A stretch of 64,000 nucleotides of DNA, from assembly GCA_021847835.1 (NCBI GenBank), contig JAJZPR010000008.1:48663-112662 (forward strand), given 5' to 3'. This document shows positions 16,706 through 28,792 of this stretch, piece by piece. Each line of letters starts with the position of its first letter. Within the stretch, counting starts at the first letter, position 1. This stretch comes from Pseudomonadota bacterium (GTDB lineage: Bacteria > Pseudomonadota > Gammaproteobacteria > Burkholderiales > Thiobacillaceae). Made by a program: the position numbers and the translations under genes. Below the pieces are notes generated by a model. It was not told the origin of the DNA, made no database searches, and worked only from the letters and a program-made list of their open reading frames with translations.

Positions 16706-17968
16706 ATGTCGGACAAAGGCGGAAGCGACAAGCTGCTGTATTGCTCTTTCTGCGGCAAGAGCCAGCACGAGGTGCGCAAGCTGATTGCGGGCCCCTCGGT
16801 CTTCATCTGCGACGAATGTGTCGAGCTTTGCAACGACATCATCCGCGAGGAAATCCAGCAGAACCAGGTGGTCAAGGGCTCCGACGACCTGCCGAGCCCG
16901 CACGAGATCCGCGACATCCTCGACCAGTACGTGATCGGCCAGGGCCAGGCCAAGAAGGCGCTGTCGGTGGCGGTGTACAACCACTACAAGCGCCTGCGCT
17001 CCAGCCAGGGCAAGCAGGACGACGTCGAACTGGCCAAGAGCAACATCCTGCTGATCGGCCCGACCGGCTCGGGCAAGACCCTGCTGGCGCAAACCCTGGC
17101 GCGCCTTCTGAACGTGCCTTTCGTCATCGCCGACGCCACCACGCTGACCGAGGCCGGCTACGTGGGCGAGGACGTCGAGAACATCATCCAGAAGCTCTTG
17201 CAGAAGTGCGATTACGACGTGGACAAGGCCAAGCACGGCATCGTCTACATCGACGAGATCGACAAGATCTCGCGCAAGGCCGACAACCCCTCGATCACCC
17301 GCGACGTGTCGGGCGAGGGCGTGCAGCAGGCGCTGCTCAAGCTGATCGAAGGCACCACCGCCTCGGTGCCCCCGCAGGGCGGACGCAAGCATCCCAACCA
17401 GGAGTTCGTCCAGGTCGACACCACCAACATCCTGTTCATCTGCGGCGGCGCCTTCGGCGGCCTGGAAAAGGTCATCCGCAACCGCTCGGAGAAGGGCGGC
17501 ATCGGCTTCGGCGCCAAGGTCAAGAGCGTGGACGAGAAAAGGCGCGACATGGAACTGCTGCATACGGTCGAGCCGGAAGATCTCATCAAATATGGCCTGA
17601 TCCCGGAATTTGTCGGACGTTTGCCGGTGGTTGCCGTGCTGGACGAATTGGACGAGGCGGCGCTGATGCAGATCCTGACCGAGCCCAAGAATGCGCTGAG
17701 CAAGCAGTTTGCCAAGCTGTTCAAGATGGAAGGCGTGGAACTGGAATTCCGCGAAGGCGCGCTCAAGGCCATCGCCAAGAAGGCGCTGGATCGCCGTACC
17801 GGCGCACGCGGCCTGCGTTCCATCATTGAGCATTCCCTGCTGGACCTGATGTTCGACCTGCCCTCGATGCAGAACGTGACCAAGGTCGTGGTGGACGAGC
17901 AGATGATCAATGGCGAGGGACCGCCACTGCTTATCTATTCGGACCAGTCGGCGGCGGCTGGTTCGTAG
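16706..17968 (+). CDS. clpX: Clp protease ATPase subunit ClpX
   Basis: AAA+ unfoldase of 420 residues that feeds substrates to ClpP. The N-terminal C4 zinc-binding domain (CSFCGKSQ...CDECVELC), Walker [12 protein letters not shown], pore loop GYVGED, Walker [11 protein letters not shown] and sensor regions GFGAKVKS and RTGARGLRS are all present. The ATG at 16706 follows AAGGGAGAG at a good distance; the ORF track start is the GTG one codon earlier. The gene is followed by a 124-base gap before lon. Confidence 0.97.
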   Translation: MSDKGGSDKLLYCSFCGKSQHEVRKLIAGPSVFICDECVELCNDIIREEIQQNQVVKGSDDLPSPHEIRDILDQYVIGQGQAKKALSVAVYNHYKRLRSSQGKQDDVELAKSNILLIGPTGSGKTLLAQTLARLLNVPFVIADATTLTEAGYVGEDVENIIQKLLQKCDYDVDKAKHGIVYIDEIDKISRKADNPSITRDVSGEGVQQALLKLIEGTTASVPPQGGRKHPNQEFVQVDTTNILFICGGAFGGLEKVIRNRSEKGGIGFGAKVKSVDEKRRDMELLHTVEPEDLIKYGLIPEFVGRLPVVAVLDELDEAALMQILTEPKNALSKQFAKLFKMEGVELEFREGALKAIAKKALDRRTGARGLRSIIEHSLLDLMFDLPSMQNVTKVVVDEQMINGEGPPLLIYSDQSAAAGS

Positions 17969-18008
17969 CGGGTGGGTGGGGGCGTCAGGGAATATTTCTC
18001 TTTCGCCC

Positions 18009-18033
18009 CTTGATGTTTCTGGCATCGCCCGCA
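18009..18033 (+). promoter_or_regulatory. Possible heat-shock (sigma-32-like) promoter of lon
   Basis: CTTGAT, a 13-base spacer and CCCGCA resemble the sigma-32 pattern CTTGAA-N13-15-CCCCAT in the 124-base clpX-lon gap, about 60 bases before the lon start. Lon is heat-induced in many Proteobacteria. The match is imperfect. Confidence 0.25.
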
Positions 18034-18092
18034 GTTCAATACTTGGATTTCCGCGTGCGGAGACGCGGATACAACTTCGATAAGGTGTCATC

Positions 18093-20495
<2,403 letters not shown>

Positions 20496-20523
20496 TTTGC
20501 CGTCGCGCCGGCGATAGGTCAAC

Positions 20524-20554
20524 AAAAAATCCCGCCGTTCGGCGGGATTTTTTT
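20524..20554 (+). terminator. Rho-independent terminator of lon
   Basis: AAAAAATCCCGCCG-TTC-GGCGGGATTTTTT is a perfect GC-rich stem flanked by A and T tracts, 28 bases after the lon stop. Confidence 0.92.
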
Positions 20555-20594
20555 GTGGGCCTGGTCAGATTTTGTGCATCGGCCCGAAAACCGC

Positions 20595-20624
20595 TTGACA
20601 CAAGGCTTTGCGGAAAGCTATAAA
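20595..20624 (+). promoter_or_regulatory. Sigma-70 promoter of hupB
   Basis: A perfect TTGACA (20595-20600), an 18-base spacer and TATAAA (20619-20624) lie about 50 bases before the GTG start of the HU gene. This is one of the clearest promoters in the window and gives hupB transcription independent of lon, which ends in its own terminator. Confidence 0.75.
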
Positions 20625-20673
20625 TCCGTCACAGGGTTTTTCCTGTGGCTTGCGTTACGAAAGGGGACGACAC

Positions 20674-20946
20674 GTGAACAAATCCGAATTGATCGATGCC
20701 ATTGCCGATTCTGCGGACATTTCCAAGGCTGCCGCCGGCCGCGCTCTGGATGCCGCAATCGAAACAGTGAAAAAGGCGCTGAAGAAAAACGACATGGTGA
20801 CCCTCGTGGGCTTCGGCACTTTCTACGTGGGCAAGCGCGCAGCCCGCACCGGCCGCAATCCGCGCACCGGCGACTCCATCAAGATCAAGGCCGCGAAGGT
20901 CCCCAAGTTTCGCGCAGGCAAGGGCCTGAAAGACGCGATCAACTGA
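20674..20946 (+). CDS. hupB: DNA-binding protein HU
   Basis: Nucleoid protein of 90 residues, full HU length. It begins [21 protein letters not shown], continues with the helical dimer core, and carries the DNA-binding arm with [21 protein letters not shown] and the C-terminal [13 protein letters not shown]. The GTG at 20674 follows AAGGGGAC and is preferred over the upstream ATG at 20608, which would add 22 unrelated residues. It has its own promoter and is followed by tRNA-Val after 8 bases. Confidence 0.95.
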   Translation: MNKSELIDAIADSADISKAAAGRALDAAIETVKKALKKNDMVTLVGFGTFYVGKRAARTGRNPRTGDSIKIKAAKVPKFRAGKGLKDAIN

Positions 20947-20954
20947 AAGTTTGC

Positions 20955-21030
20955 GGGTGCTTAGCTCAGCTGGTAGAGCGTCGCCCTTACAAGGCGAATG
21001 TCGGCGGTTCGAACCCGTCAGCACCCACCA
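20955..21030 (+). tRNA. tRNA-Val (anticodon TAC)
   Basis: A complete cloverleaf. Acceptor GGGTGCT pairs with AGCACCC, the D arm is GCTC...GAGC, the anticodon stem TCGCC/GGCGA holds loop CTTACAA, and the T arm contains GTTCGAAC. A and an encoded CCA end the gene (76 nt). It lies 8 bases after hupB and is likely co-transcribed. Confidence 0.96.
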
Positions 21031-21062
21031 GTTCGGCGCCTGACCGCGCGCAGCGTGAACGG

Positions 21063-21089
21063 AAAGCCCGCATCTGGCGGGCTTTTTGT
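21063..21089 (+). terminator. Terminator after hupB/tRNA-Val
   Basis: AAAGCCCGC-ATCT-GGCGGGCTTTTTG is a strong stem with a short T-run, about 35 bases after the tRNA-Val CCA end. Confidence 0.85.
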
Positions 21090-21198
21090 TTTGCCGGTTC
21101 GCATTCTTCGACCGCGGCCGCGCCGCTCCTGGGTTGCTGCGCGAAGCAGACGATGCGATTTTTTGTGCGAGACCCATCCACTTTTTTTGTGTCGTGTG

Positions 21199-21204
21199 TA
21201 TAAT
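21199..21204 (+). promoter_or_regulatory. Candidate -10 element for tRNA-Asp
   Basis: A perfect TATAAT lies 43 bases upstream of the tRNA-Asp 5' end. No convincing -35 hexamer is seen at the expected distance. The neighbouring G+C-rich CCTGCGC stretch downstream could be a discriminator of a stable-RNA promoter. Confidence 0.45.
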
Positions 21205-21247
21205 TGCGGCCTGCGCTTGAGGGGGATCCCGCGAGTGCAGGGATTAC

Positions 21248-21324
21248 GGAGCGGTAGTTCAGTTGGTTAGAATACCGGCCTGTCACGCCGGGGGTCGCGG
21301 GTTCGAGTCCCGTCCGCTCCGCCA
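21248..21324 (+). tRNA. tRNA-Asp (anticodon GTC)
   Basis: A complete cloverleaf. Acceptor GGAGCGG pairs with CCGCTCC, anticodon loop CTGTCAC gives GTC, the T loop is GTTCGAGTC, the discriminator is G, and CCA is encoded (77 nt). It lies between hupB/tRNA-Val and ppiD. Confidence 0.96.
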
Positions 21325-21333
21325 ACACGAAAC

Positions 21334-21359
21334 AAAGCGAACGCAGGTTCGCTTTTTTC
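21334..21359 (+). terminator. Terminator after tRNA-Asp
   Basis: AAAGCGAAC-GCAG-GTTCGCTTTTTTCT is a nine-base stem with a T-tract, starting about ten bases after the CCA end. Confidence 0.88.
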
Positions 21360-21442
21360 TTTTCCGGTCCGGCAAAGCCATACACATCGCCGCCGATTCA
21401 GGCGACAATTCGCTTTTATCGTTGCACTAGGGGCATCTATCC

Positions 21443-23338
21443 ATGCTGGAAGCCATACGCAGTCGAGCCCAGGGTTGGCTGGCCAAGCTCATCCTGGCCC
21501 TCATCACCATTCCCTTTGCCCTGTGGGGCGTCGATTCCTATTTCAGTTCCGGCGGGCGCAACGAAGTGGTCGCCGAAGTGGGCGATGCCAATATCACCCG
21601 GCAGGCCTATACCGACGCGCTGAGGGAGCAGGCCGATCGCATGCGCCAGGCCTTGGGGCCGGCTTTCGATCCGGCCATCGTCGAATCCGCCGAATTCCGC
21701 CAGCAGGTGTTGCAGGCGATGATGGAAGAAGAGGCCATGCTGCAGGAGGCCGAGGCTGTCGGTCTTGAGGTCCAGGATGCGCAGATTGCCGCGATCCTGC
21801 ATCAATTGCCGCCGTTCCAGGAAGATGGCAAGTTCTCGCCCGAGCGCTACAAGCGCGTGCTGGCGCAGCGCGGCTACACGCCGGCCTATTTCGAGCACCA
21901 GTTGCGGCGCGACATCACTCTGGAAATCCTGCGCCAGCCGATTCTGGCCGGTTCTCTGCTGCCTGCGGTTTCCGCCGAACTGGTTGCGAAAATCGCCGGC
22001 CAGCGCCGCGAGGTTTCCTGGCACGAAATCGGGCCGGATGCCGTCGCGGGACAGTTGAATGTCACCGACAAGGATATCCAAGCTTATTATGATGCGCACA
22101 AGGCCGACTATGTCGTGCCCGAGGCCGTGCGCGTCGAATATGCCGTGCTGTCGCTGGACGAACTGGCCAAGGCCATCAAACCCAGCGAGAAGGAAGTGCA
22201 GGACTATTACGCTGCCAATGCCGCCAAGCTCGGCCCGCCGGAAGAGCGCAGCGCCAGCCACATCCTGATCGCCGCGCCACAAGGGGAGGCGGCGGCCCGC
22301 AAGCAGGCCAGAGCCAAGGCGGAGGCACTGTACGCCGAGGTGCAAAAAGCGCCCAAGACCTTTGCCGATGTCGCCAGGCGCGAATCGCAGGACGAGGGCT
22401 CCGCCGCCGAGGGCGGCAGCCTGGGCAGCTTCGGCCGCGGCGTGATGGTCGAGCCTTTCGAGGATGCCGTGTTTGCCATGAAGCCCGGTGAAATGCGCCT
22501 GGTGGAAACCGAGTTCGGTTTCCACATCATCCGGCTGGAGGGCATCAAGTCCAGCACGCCATCGATGGCTTCGGTGCGCGGACGGATTGAAGAGGAAATC
22601 CGCCGGCAGCAGGCGCAAAAGCAGTTTGCCGAGGCGGCGGAAAGTTTCAGCAATCTCGTCTATGAGCAGAGCGCCAGCCTGAAACCCGCCGCCGACGCGC
22701 TGAAGCTGACGGTGAAGACCACGGACTGGATGTCGCGCCAGGGCTTGCCGGCCGAACCCTTCAATTCCGCCAAGCTGCTGGAGGCGGTGTTTTCCGCCGA
22801 TGCCATCAAGAGCCGGCAGAACATCGAGCCCCTGGAAACCGGCCGCAACACCCTGGTCGCGGTGCGCGTGGTGGATCACCGGCCCGCAAGGCAGAAGCCG
22901 CTCGCCGACGTTGCTGCCTCCGTACGCGAGAAATTGCTGGCTGAACAAACCGCCAGCCTGATCGTTAAGCTGGGGCAATCCCGGATCGAGGAATTGCGCC
23001 AGGGCAGGGAGCCTGCGGGATTCGCCTGGTCGGCGTTCAAGGTGATCGGGCACCAGCAGCCGGAAGATTTCGATTCGCAGACCGTGCGGGCGATCATGCG
23101 CGCGGATGCCGCGAAGTTGCCTGCCTACGTGGGCGCTGCCATGCCCGACGGCGGCTATCGCGTCGTGCGGATCACGCGCGTCATCGAAGATGCCGCCGAT
23201 CCCGCGCTGCGCGCCGCCGTGGAAAACGGCCTGCGCCAGGCCTATGCACGTGCGGACGCCATGGCCCAGTTGGATCTGGCCAAGGCCGGGCACAAGTTCG
23301 AAATCAAGCCCGGCGCGCTGGAGAAGCAGGAGCAGTAA
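21443..23338 (+). CDS. ppiD: Periplasmic folding chaperone PpiD (SurA_N/parvulin)
   Basis: Inner-membrane-anchored periplasmic chaperone of 631 residues. A single N-terminal membrane segment (LAKLILALITIPFALWGV) is followed by a SurA_N-like helical domain and one parvulin domain at about residues 265-365, with RSASHILIAAP, GGSLGSFGRGVMVEPFEDAVF and EFGFHIIRLE. PpiD assists outer-membrane protein folding near the Sec translocon. It follows the tRNA-Asp terminator and converges on fabI, with a shared bidirectional terminator. Confidence 0.92.
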   Translation: MLEAIRSRAQGWLAKLILALITIPFALWGVDSYFSSGGRNEVVAEVGDANITRQAYTDALREQADRMRQALGPAFDPAIVESAEFRQQVLQAMMEEEAMLQEAEAVGLEVQDAQIAAILHQLPPFQEDGKFSPERYKRVLAQRGYTPAYFEHQLRRDITLEILRQPILAGSLLPAVSAELVAKIAGQRREVSWHEIGPDAVAGQLNVTDKDIQAYYDAHKADYVVPEAVRVEYAVLSLDELAKAIKPSEKEVQDYYAANAAKLGPPEERSASHILIAAPQGEAAARKQARAKAEALYAEVQKAPKTFADVARRESQDEGSAAEGGSLGSFGRGVMVEPFEDAVFAMKPGEMRLVETEFGFHIIRLEGIKSSTPSMASVRGRIEEEIRRQQAQKQFAEAAESFSNLVYEQSASLKPAADALKLTVKTTDWMSRQGLPAEPFNSAKLLEAVFSADAIKSRQNIEPLETGRNTLVAVRVVDHRPARQKPLADVAASVREKLLAEQTASLIVKLGQSRIEELRQGREPAGFAWSAFKVIGHQQPEDFDSQTVRAIMRADAAKLPAYVGAAMPDGGYRVVRITRVIEDAADPALRAAVENGLRQAYARADAMAQLDLAKAGHKFEIKPGALEKQEQ

Positions 23339-23354
23339 TCGCCGCCTTGTCCAG

Positions 23355-23394
23355 CCCAACAAAAAACGCGCCGCAGGGCGCGTTTTTTGTTGGG
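23355..23394. terminator. Bidirectional terminator between ppiD and fabI
   Basis: CCCAACAAAAAACGCGCC-GCAG-GGCGCGTTTTTTGTTGGG is a nearly perfect 18-bp stem with T-tracts on both strands, placed between convergent genes. Confidence 0.93.
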
Positions 23395-23419
23395 CGCATC
23401 CCGCATCAACGGGCCTTGC

Positions 23420-24202
23420 TCACTGCTCCGCCCCGGCCGTGGTGTTGAAGCCGGCGTCCACGTAGGTGATCTCGCCGGTGATGCCGGAAGCCAGGTCGGA
23501 CAGCAGGAAAGCCGCGGCGTTGCCCACTTCCTCGATGGTGACGTTGCGCCTCAGCGGCGCGTTCTTGGCGACGATGTCGAGCTTGTCGTTGAAATTGGCG
23601 ATGCCGCTCGCGGCCAGGGTCCTGATCGGGCCGGCGGAAACGGCGTTGACGCGGATGCCGCGCGGGCCCAGGCTTTGCGCCATGTAATAGACGCCCGACT
23701 CCAGGCTGGCCTTGGCCAGGCCCATGATGTTGTAGTTGGGCACGGAGCGGACGGCGCCAAGATAGGACAGCGTCAGCAGCGCCGCCTTCCTGCCTTCCAT
23801 CATGGGCAGCGCGGCCTTGGCCAGCGCGGCGAAGCTGTACGAACTGATGTCGTGGGCGATGCGGAAGTTTTCCCGTGTCACCGATTCGAGGTAATCGCCG
23901 GCCAGTGCCTGCTTGGGGGCAAAGGCGATGGAATGCACCAGGCCATCGAGGCCATCCCATTTTTTCGCCAGTTCGGAAAAGACTTCCGCGATCTGCTCGT
24001 CGCTTGCGACATCGCAGGGCAGGGCGATGTCGGAGCCGAATTCCCTGGCGAATTCGACCACGCGTTCCCTGGCACGGTCGCCCTGGTAGGTAAAGGCAAG
24101 TTCGGCGCCCTCGCGCCTGCAGGCGCTGGCGATGCCGTAGGCGATGGAGCGGTTGCTGATCAATCCGGTGACGAGAATTTTTTTGCCGGCGAGAAAGCCC
24201 AT
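23420..24202 (-). CDS. fabI: Enoyl-[acyl-carrier-protein] reductase (NADH), FabI type
   Basis: Short-chain dehydrogenase-fold enzyme of 260 residues catalysing the last step of each fatty-acid elongation cycle. The N-terminal cofactor motif is [13 protein letters not shown]. The catalytic Tyr157 and Lys164 lie in the Y-x6-K segment YNIMGLAK, and [12 protein letters not shown] is the substrate-flap region. The ATG at 24202 ([13 protein letters not shown]) matches family length; the ORF track start at 24316 adds 38 unrelated residues. It is divergent from the peptide-transport operon. Confidence 0.95.
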   Translation of the reverse strand: MGFLAGKKILVTGLISNRSIAYGIASACRREGAELAFTYQGDRARERVVEFAREFGSDIALPCDVASDEQIAEVFSELAKKWDGLDGLVHSIAFAPKQALAGDYLESVTRENFRIAHDISSYSFAALAKAALPMMEGRKAALLTLSYLGAVRSVPNYNIMGLAKASLESGVYYMAQSLGPRGIRVNAVSAGPIRTLAASGIANFNDKLDIVAKNAPLRRNVTIEEVGNAAAFLLSDLASGITGEITYVDAGFNTTAGAEQ

Positions 24203-24279
24203 GTCTTGTCCTTGCAAATGGTAACGATAGCCGGAATTATACGATGGCATCGGCGGAAGCCTTGGTACACTATCCGCCC

Positions 24280-26412
24280 ATGCGCCACTGGATGCTTTTC
24301 TTCCTGCTGCTGCCAACCCTGCTTTCGGGTTGCGGCGAAATCTGGAACGATCCCTATCCCGGGGAGGAGGCCGGCCGCAATACGCTGTATACCGTCTTTT
24401 CCGAGCGCCCCAAGCATCTGGACCCGGCGCGCTCCTACAGTAGCAACGAGGTCGAGTTCACCGGCCAGATCTACGAGCCGCCGCTGCAGTACCATTTCCT
24501 CAAGCGCCCTTATGCACTGGAGCCGCTCACCACCACTGCCATGCCGGTGGTGCGCCACTGGGACAAGGCGGGTCGCGAGCTGCCGGCCGGCAGCTCGCCC
24601 GAGGCCATCGCCCGCACCACCTACGACATCAGCATACGGCCCGGCATCCACTACCAGCCGCATCCCGCCTTCGCGCGCCTGCCGGACGGCAGGCCACGCT
24701 ATCTGGGGCTCACCGCGCAGGATCTCGAAGGCATCGATACCCTGGGGGATTTTGAACACAGCGGCAGCCGCGAGCTCACCGCCGAGGACTACGTGTACGA
24801 GATCAAGCGCCTGGCGAGCCCGCGGCTCAACTCGCCCATCTTCGGCCTGATGAGCGAATACATCGAAGGGCTGGATGAGCTGAACAAGCGCCTGGCGCGG
24901 GCCGCCAGGGACCTTCCTGCCGACGCCTGGTTCGACCTGCGGCCCCACGACTTTCCCGGCGCGCGGGTGACCGGCAAGTACAGTTTCCGCATCACCCTGA
25001 AAACGCATTATCCGCAATTCATCTACTGGCTGGCGATGCCGTTTTTCGCACCCATCCCCTGGGAAGCGGAGCGCTTCTACGCCCAGCCCGGCATGGCCGA
25101 GCGCAACCTCAATCTCGACTGGTTCCCGGTCGGCACCGGTCCCTTCATGCTGAGCGAGAATGATCCCAACCGGCGCATGGTGCTGTCACGCAATCCCCAT
25201 TTCCATGGCGAGGCTTATCCCGCGCAAGGAGAGGCGGGCGATGCGGAAAAAGGCCTGCTGGCGGACGCCGGCAAACCCTTGCCGCTGATCGAGCGCGCCG
25301 TGTTCACCCTGGAGAAGGAGGACATTCCGGAGTGGAACAAATTCCTGCAGGGCTACTACGACAGTTCCGGCATCAGCTCGGACAACTTCGACCAGGCCGT
25401 GCAGTTTTCGCCCGAAGGGGAGGCCGACCTCACGCCGGAGATGAAAGCCAAGGGCATCCGGCTGGTGACGGCGGTCACCACTTCCAACCGCTACATGGGC
25501 TTCAACATGCGCGATCCGCTGATCGGCCATCCCGGCGGCGAGGCGGCGCGCAAGCTCAGGCAGGCCATTTCCATCGCGGTGGACTACGAGGAATTCATTT
25601 CCATCTTCCTCAACGGCCGCGGCATCGCCGCGCATGGGCCGCTGCCGCCGGGCATTTTCGGCCACAGGGACGATTTCAACCCGGTGGTGTATGCCGCGCC
25701 CGGCAAGCGTCGCAGCATGGAGGAAGCCAGGAAATTGCTGGCTGAAGCGGGCTACCCCAACGGCCGCAATGCCAAGACGGGCGAGCCGCTGGTGCTGTAT
25801 TTCGACACCGCCGCCACCGGGCCGGATGCGAAATCGCGGCTGGACTGGCTGATCAAGCAGTTCCGCAGGCTCGACATCCAGCTGGTCATCCGCGCCACCG
25901 ACTACAACCGCTTTCAGGACAAGATGCTGCGCGGCAATGCGCAGATCTTCGAATGGGGCTGGAATGCCGACTATCCCGATCCGGAGAATTTCCTGTTCCT
26001 GCTCTACGGCCCCAACGCCAAGGCCGGCAAGAACGGGGAGAACGCCGCCAACTACGCCAACCCGGAATTCGACCGCCTGTTCGCGCGGATGAAGGGCATG
26101 GCCAACGGGCCCGAGCGGCAGCAGGTGATCGACCGCATGACGGCGATCCTGCGCGAGGACGCGCCCTGGCTGTTCGGCTTCTTTCCCAAGGGCTACAGCC
26201 TGCAGCACGCCTGGGTCGGCAACGTGAAGCCCAATCTCATGGCCAACAACACCCTCAAGTACCGGCGCATCGATGCGGGCTTGAGAGAGCGGAGCAGGGC
26301 GGAATGGAACCGTCCGGTGCTGTGGCCTTTCGCTGCAGGGGGGCTGGCCTTGCTTGCCTTGATCTGGCCGGCCTGGCGCCAATACCGCCGCCATGAGGAG
26401 GGCCGCGCATGA
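24280..26412 (+). CDS. ABC transporter substrate-binding lipoprotein (peptide/oligopeptide family 5)
   Basis: Extracytoplasmic solute-binding protein of about 710 residues, large for family SBP_bac_5. The ATG at 24280 begins [20 protein letters not shown], a lipoprotein signal with lipobox LLSGC. The mature protein includes [27 protein letters not shown] and the C-terminal [19 protein letters not shown] typical of peptide binders. Unusually, the extreme C-terminus carries a hydrophobic segment ([18 protein letters not shown]) followed by basic residues, suggesting a second membrane anchor. It overlaps the first permease by four bases and heads the operon. Confidence 0.88.
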   Translation: MRHWMLFFLLLPTLLSGCGEIWNDPYPGEEAGRNTLYTVFSERPKHLDPARSYSSNEVEFTGQIYEPPLQYHFLKRPYALEPLTTTAMPVVRHWDKAGRELPAGSSPEAIARTTYDISIRPGIHYQPHPAFARLPDGRPRYLGLTAQDLEGIDTLGDFEHSGSRELTAEDYVYEIKRLASPRLNSPIFGLMSEYIEGLDELNKRLARAARDLPADAWFDLRPHDFPGARVTGKYSFRITLKTHYPQFIYWLAMPFFAPIPWEAERFYAQPGMAERNLNLDWFPVGTGPFMLSENDPNRRMVLSRNPHFHGEAYPAQGEAGDAEKGLLADAGKPLPLIERAVFTLEKEDIPEWNKFLQGYYDSSGISSDNFDQAVQFSPEGEADLTPEMKAKGIRLVTAVTTSNRYMGFNMRDPLIGHPGGEAARKLRQAISIAVDYEEFISIFLNGRGIAAHGPLPPGIFGHRDDFNPVVYAAPGKRRSMEEARKLLAEAGYPNGRNAKTGEPLVLYFDTAATGPDAKSRLDWLIKQFRRLDIQLVIRATDYNRFQDKMLRGNAQIFEWGWNADYPDPENFLFLLYGPNAKAGKNGENAANYANPEFDRLFARMKGMANGPERQQVIDRMTAILREDAPWLFGFFPKGYSLQHAWVGNVKPNLMANNTLKYRRIDAGLRERSRAEWNRPVLWPFAAGGLALLALIWPAWRQYRRHEEGRA

Positions 26413-27386
26413 TCCGCTACATCCTGCGCCGCCTGCTATACGCCTTTCCGATTTTGATCGGCGTGAACCTGATCACCTTCTTCCTGTTCTTCGTGGTCAA
26501 CACGCCCGACAACATGGCGCGCATTCACCTCGGCGTGAAGCACGTCACGCCCGAGGCCATCGCGCAGTGGAAGGCGGAGCATGGCTATGACAAGCCGCTG
26601 TTCCTCAACCGCGAGCAGGCGGGGCTCAAGGCCGTGACCGACACGCTTTTCGTGGACCGTTCGCTGAAATTGTTCGCCTTCGACTTCGGCAAGGCGGACG
26701 ACGGCCGCGACATTGCGCGCGACATCAAGACCCGCATGTGGCCGTCGCTGGCGATCGCGCTGCCGGTGTTCGTCATCGGCCTCATGGTCAACGTCACCGC
26801 CGCGCTGCTGCTGATTTTCTACCGCGGCACCCGGCTCGAATATGCCGGCGTCGTCGGGCTGATTGCATTGATGTCGATCTCGGGCCTGTTCTACATCATC
26901 GCCGGACAGTACTTCATCGCCAAGCTGTGGCAGTGGCTGCCGATTTCCGGCTACGGCGCCGGCATCGATGCCGTCAAGTTCATCCTGCTGCCGGTGCTGG
27001 TATCGGTGGCGGCCGGCATCGGCAGCGGGGCGCGCTGGTACCGCACCATCTTTCTGGAGGAAATCGGCAAGGACTACGTGCGCACCGCGCGCGCCAAGGG
27101 CCTGTCCGAACTGCGCGTGCTGTTCCGCCACGTGCTCAAGAACGGCATGATCCCCATCCTCACCGGCGCAGTGGTGGTGCTGCCGCTCCTATTCACCGGC
27201 AGCCTGGTGACCGAGTCCTTCTTCGGCATTCCGGGGCTGGGCAGCTACACCATCGACGCCATTCGCGCGCAGGATTTCGCCATCGTGCAGTCCATGGTGT
27301 TCCTCGGCTCGGCGCTCTACATCGTCGGCCTGCTGCTGACCGACCTTTCCTACACCCTGGTCGATCCGAGGGTGCGGCTGTCATGA
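26409..27386 (+). CDS. Peptide ABC transporter permease (DppB/OppB family)
   Basis: Inner-membrane subunit of 325 residues with about six membrane segments. It starts [19 protein letters not shown], the classic OppB N-terminus, and carries the EAA coupling motif EIGKDYVRTARAKGLSELRV. The periplasmic loop after the first helix is long (about residues 30-105). The start overlaps the binding-protein stop and its stop overlaps the second permease, so translation of the set is probably coupled. Confidence 0.9.
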   Translation: MIRYILRRLLYAFPILIGVNLITFFLFFVVNTPDNMARIHLGVKHVTPEAIAQWKAEHGYDKPLFLNREQAGLKAVTDTLFVDRSLKLFAFDFGKADDGRDIARDIKTRMWPSLAIALPVFVIGLMVNVTAALLLIFYRGTRLEYAGVVGLIALMSISGLFYIIAGQYFIAKLWQWLPISGYGAGIDAVKFILLPVLVSVAAGIGSGARWYRTIFLEEIGKDYVRTARAKGLSELRVLFRHVLKNGMIPILTGAVVVLPLLFTGSLVTESFFGIPGLGSYTIDAIRAQDFAIVQSMVFLGSALYIVGLLLTDLSYTLVDPRVRLS

Positions 27387-28792
27387 GCTTCCAGCCGGTG
27401 ATCCTGTGGACCGATGCCCTGGTCTGGCTGCTGGTGCTGGCCATTGCCGGCTTTGCCTGGCACATTGCGCGCACGCCGGCATTGCGCGCATCCTGGCACA
27501 ATGTCCTGATGCGGCCCATGGGCGTGTCATCCCTGGTGGTGCTTGCCGCCTTCGTGCTGGTTGGCCTCGCCGACAGCCTGCATTACCGCGAAAGGCTGGC
27601 CGGCGGCCAGCTGGACGTGGAAGTGAAAAGCGTGCTCGACCGTGTGCTGGCGCCGTTGACCGCGCAGACCGAACGCACCTATTCGGCGCCCCTGGCCACG
27701 CATTCGCAGTCACGGGAAACCATCGAAAAACCCGACGGCAGTACGGTGCGCGAAACGCCGCGCCTGCAATTCGGCGGCGCGCATCTGGCTGATCCGGATC
27801 GTGATTGGCCGGGCGATGTGCTGGCGCGCATCACGGCCGGCCTGGGACTGGGCCTGCTGGCCGGCATGCTGTTCGCCGCCTTGCTGGTCGCGATGCTGGC
27901 CAGGGTCTGGCGTTGCGGCTTCGCCTCCGCGCTGGCCCGGCTGTGGCGCCCGCGGCAGAACGATCCTGCCTGGCGCAGCCTCATCGTCACGCTCGCGCTG
28001 CTGTTGCTCGTGACTGGTGCCGCCGCCAGCCTGGCCGGCGGCTATCATGTGCTGGGCACCGACAAGGTGGGGCAGGACGTGCTCTACCAGTCCCTGAAGA
28101 GCATCCGCACCGGACTCGTGATCGGCACGCTGACCACGCTGGTGACCTTGCCGGTCGCCATCGGCCTGGGACTGCTGGCCGGCTACTTCCGCGGCTGGCT
28201 CGATGACCTCATCCAGTATGTGTACACCACGCTCAATTCCATTCCCTGGGTGCTGCTGGTGGCGGCTGCCGTGCTCATCGTGCAGGTGTTCATCGAGCAG
28301 AACGAGGCGAGCTTTTCCTCGGTGGCCGAGCGCGCCGACGTGCGCCTGCTCGCCTTGTGCGTGATCATCGGCCTCACCGGCTGGACCGGTCTCGCGCGCC
28401 TGTTGCGCGCCGAGACGCTCAAGCTCAGGGAGCTGGATTACGTGACGGCGGCGCGTGCCTTCGGCGTTTCCGGCCCGCGCATCCTGCTCCGGCACATCCT
28501 GCCCAATGTGCAGCATCTGATTTTGATCAGCGTGGTGATGGATTTCTCCGGCCTGGTGCTGGCCGAGGCCATCCTGTCCTATGTCGGCGTCGGCGTCGAT
28601 CCGGTGATGAACAGCTGGGGCAACATGATCAACGCGGCGCGCCTGGAACTGGCGCGCGAGCCGGTGGTGTGGTGGCCGCTTTTGGCGGCATTCGGCTTCA
28701 TGTTCGCGCTGGTGCTGGCGGCCAATCTGTTCGCCGACGTGGTGCGCGACGCATTCGATCCACGCATGGCCGCAAGAGGAAACAGGCCATGA
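27383..28792 (+). CDS. Peptide ABC transporter permease (DppC/OppC family), extended
   Basis: Second permease, 469 residues, longer than the usual 280-350. The ATG at 27383 (MSFQPVILWTDALVWLL) overlaps the previous stop. The C-terminal half is a standard OppC permease with EAA motif LRELDYVTAARAFGVSGPRI and the ending DPR. The N-terminal part holds extra membrane segments and a soluble stretch with TYSAPLATHSQSRETIEK. The ORF track start at 26738 is an out-of-frame read-through of the first permease. Confidence 0.87.
   Translation: MSFQPVILWTDALVWLLVLAIAGFAWHIARTPALRASWHNVLMRPMGVSSLVVLAAFVLVGLADSLHYRERLAGGQLDVEVKSVLDRVLAPLTAQTERTYSAPLATHSQSRETIEKPDGSTVRETPRLQFGGAHLADPDRDWPGDVLARITAGLGLGLLAGMLFAALLVAMLARVWRCGFASALARLWRPRQNDPAWRSLIVTLALLLLVTGAAASLAGGYHVLGTDKVGQDVLYQSLKSIRTGLVIGTLTTLVTLPVAIGLGLLAGYFRGWLDDLIQYVYTTLNSIPWVLLVAAAVLIVQVFIEQNEASFSSVAERADVRLLALCVIIGLTGWTGLARLLRAETLKLRELDYVTAARAFGVSGPRILLRHILPNVQHLILISVVMDFSGLVLAEAILSYVGVGVDPVMNSWGNMINAARLELAREPVVWWPLLAAFGFMFALVLAANLFADVVRDAFDPRMAARGNRP

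Noticed and set aside
21437-23362. A 641-residue minus-strand ORF opposite ppiD
   Set aside because: Complete shadow of a well-conserved gene; no recognisable motif or ribosome-binding site.
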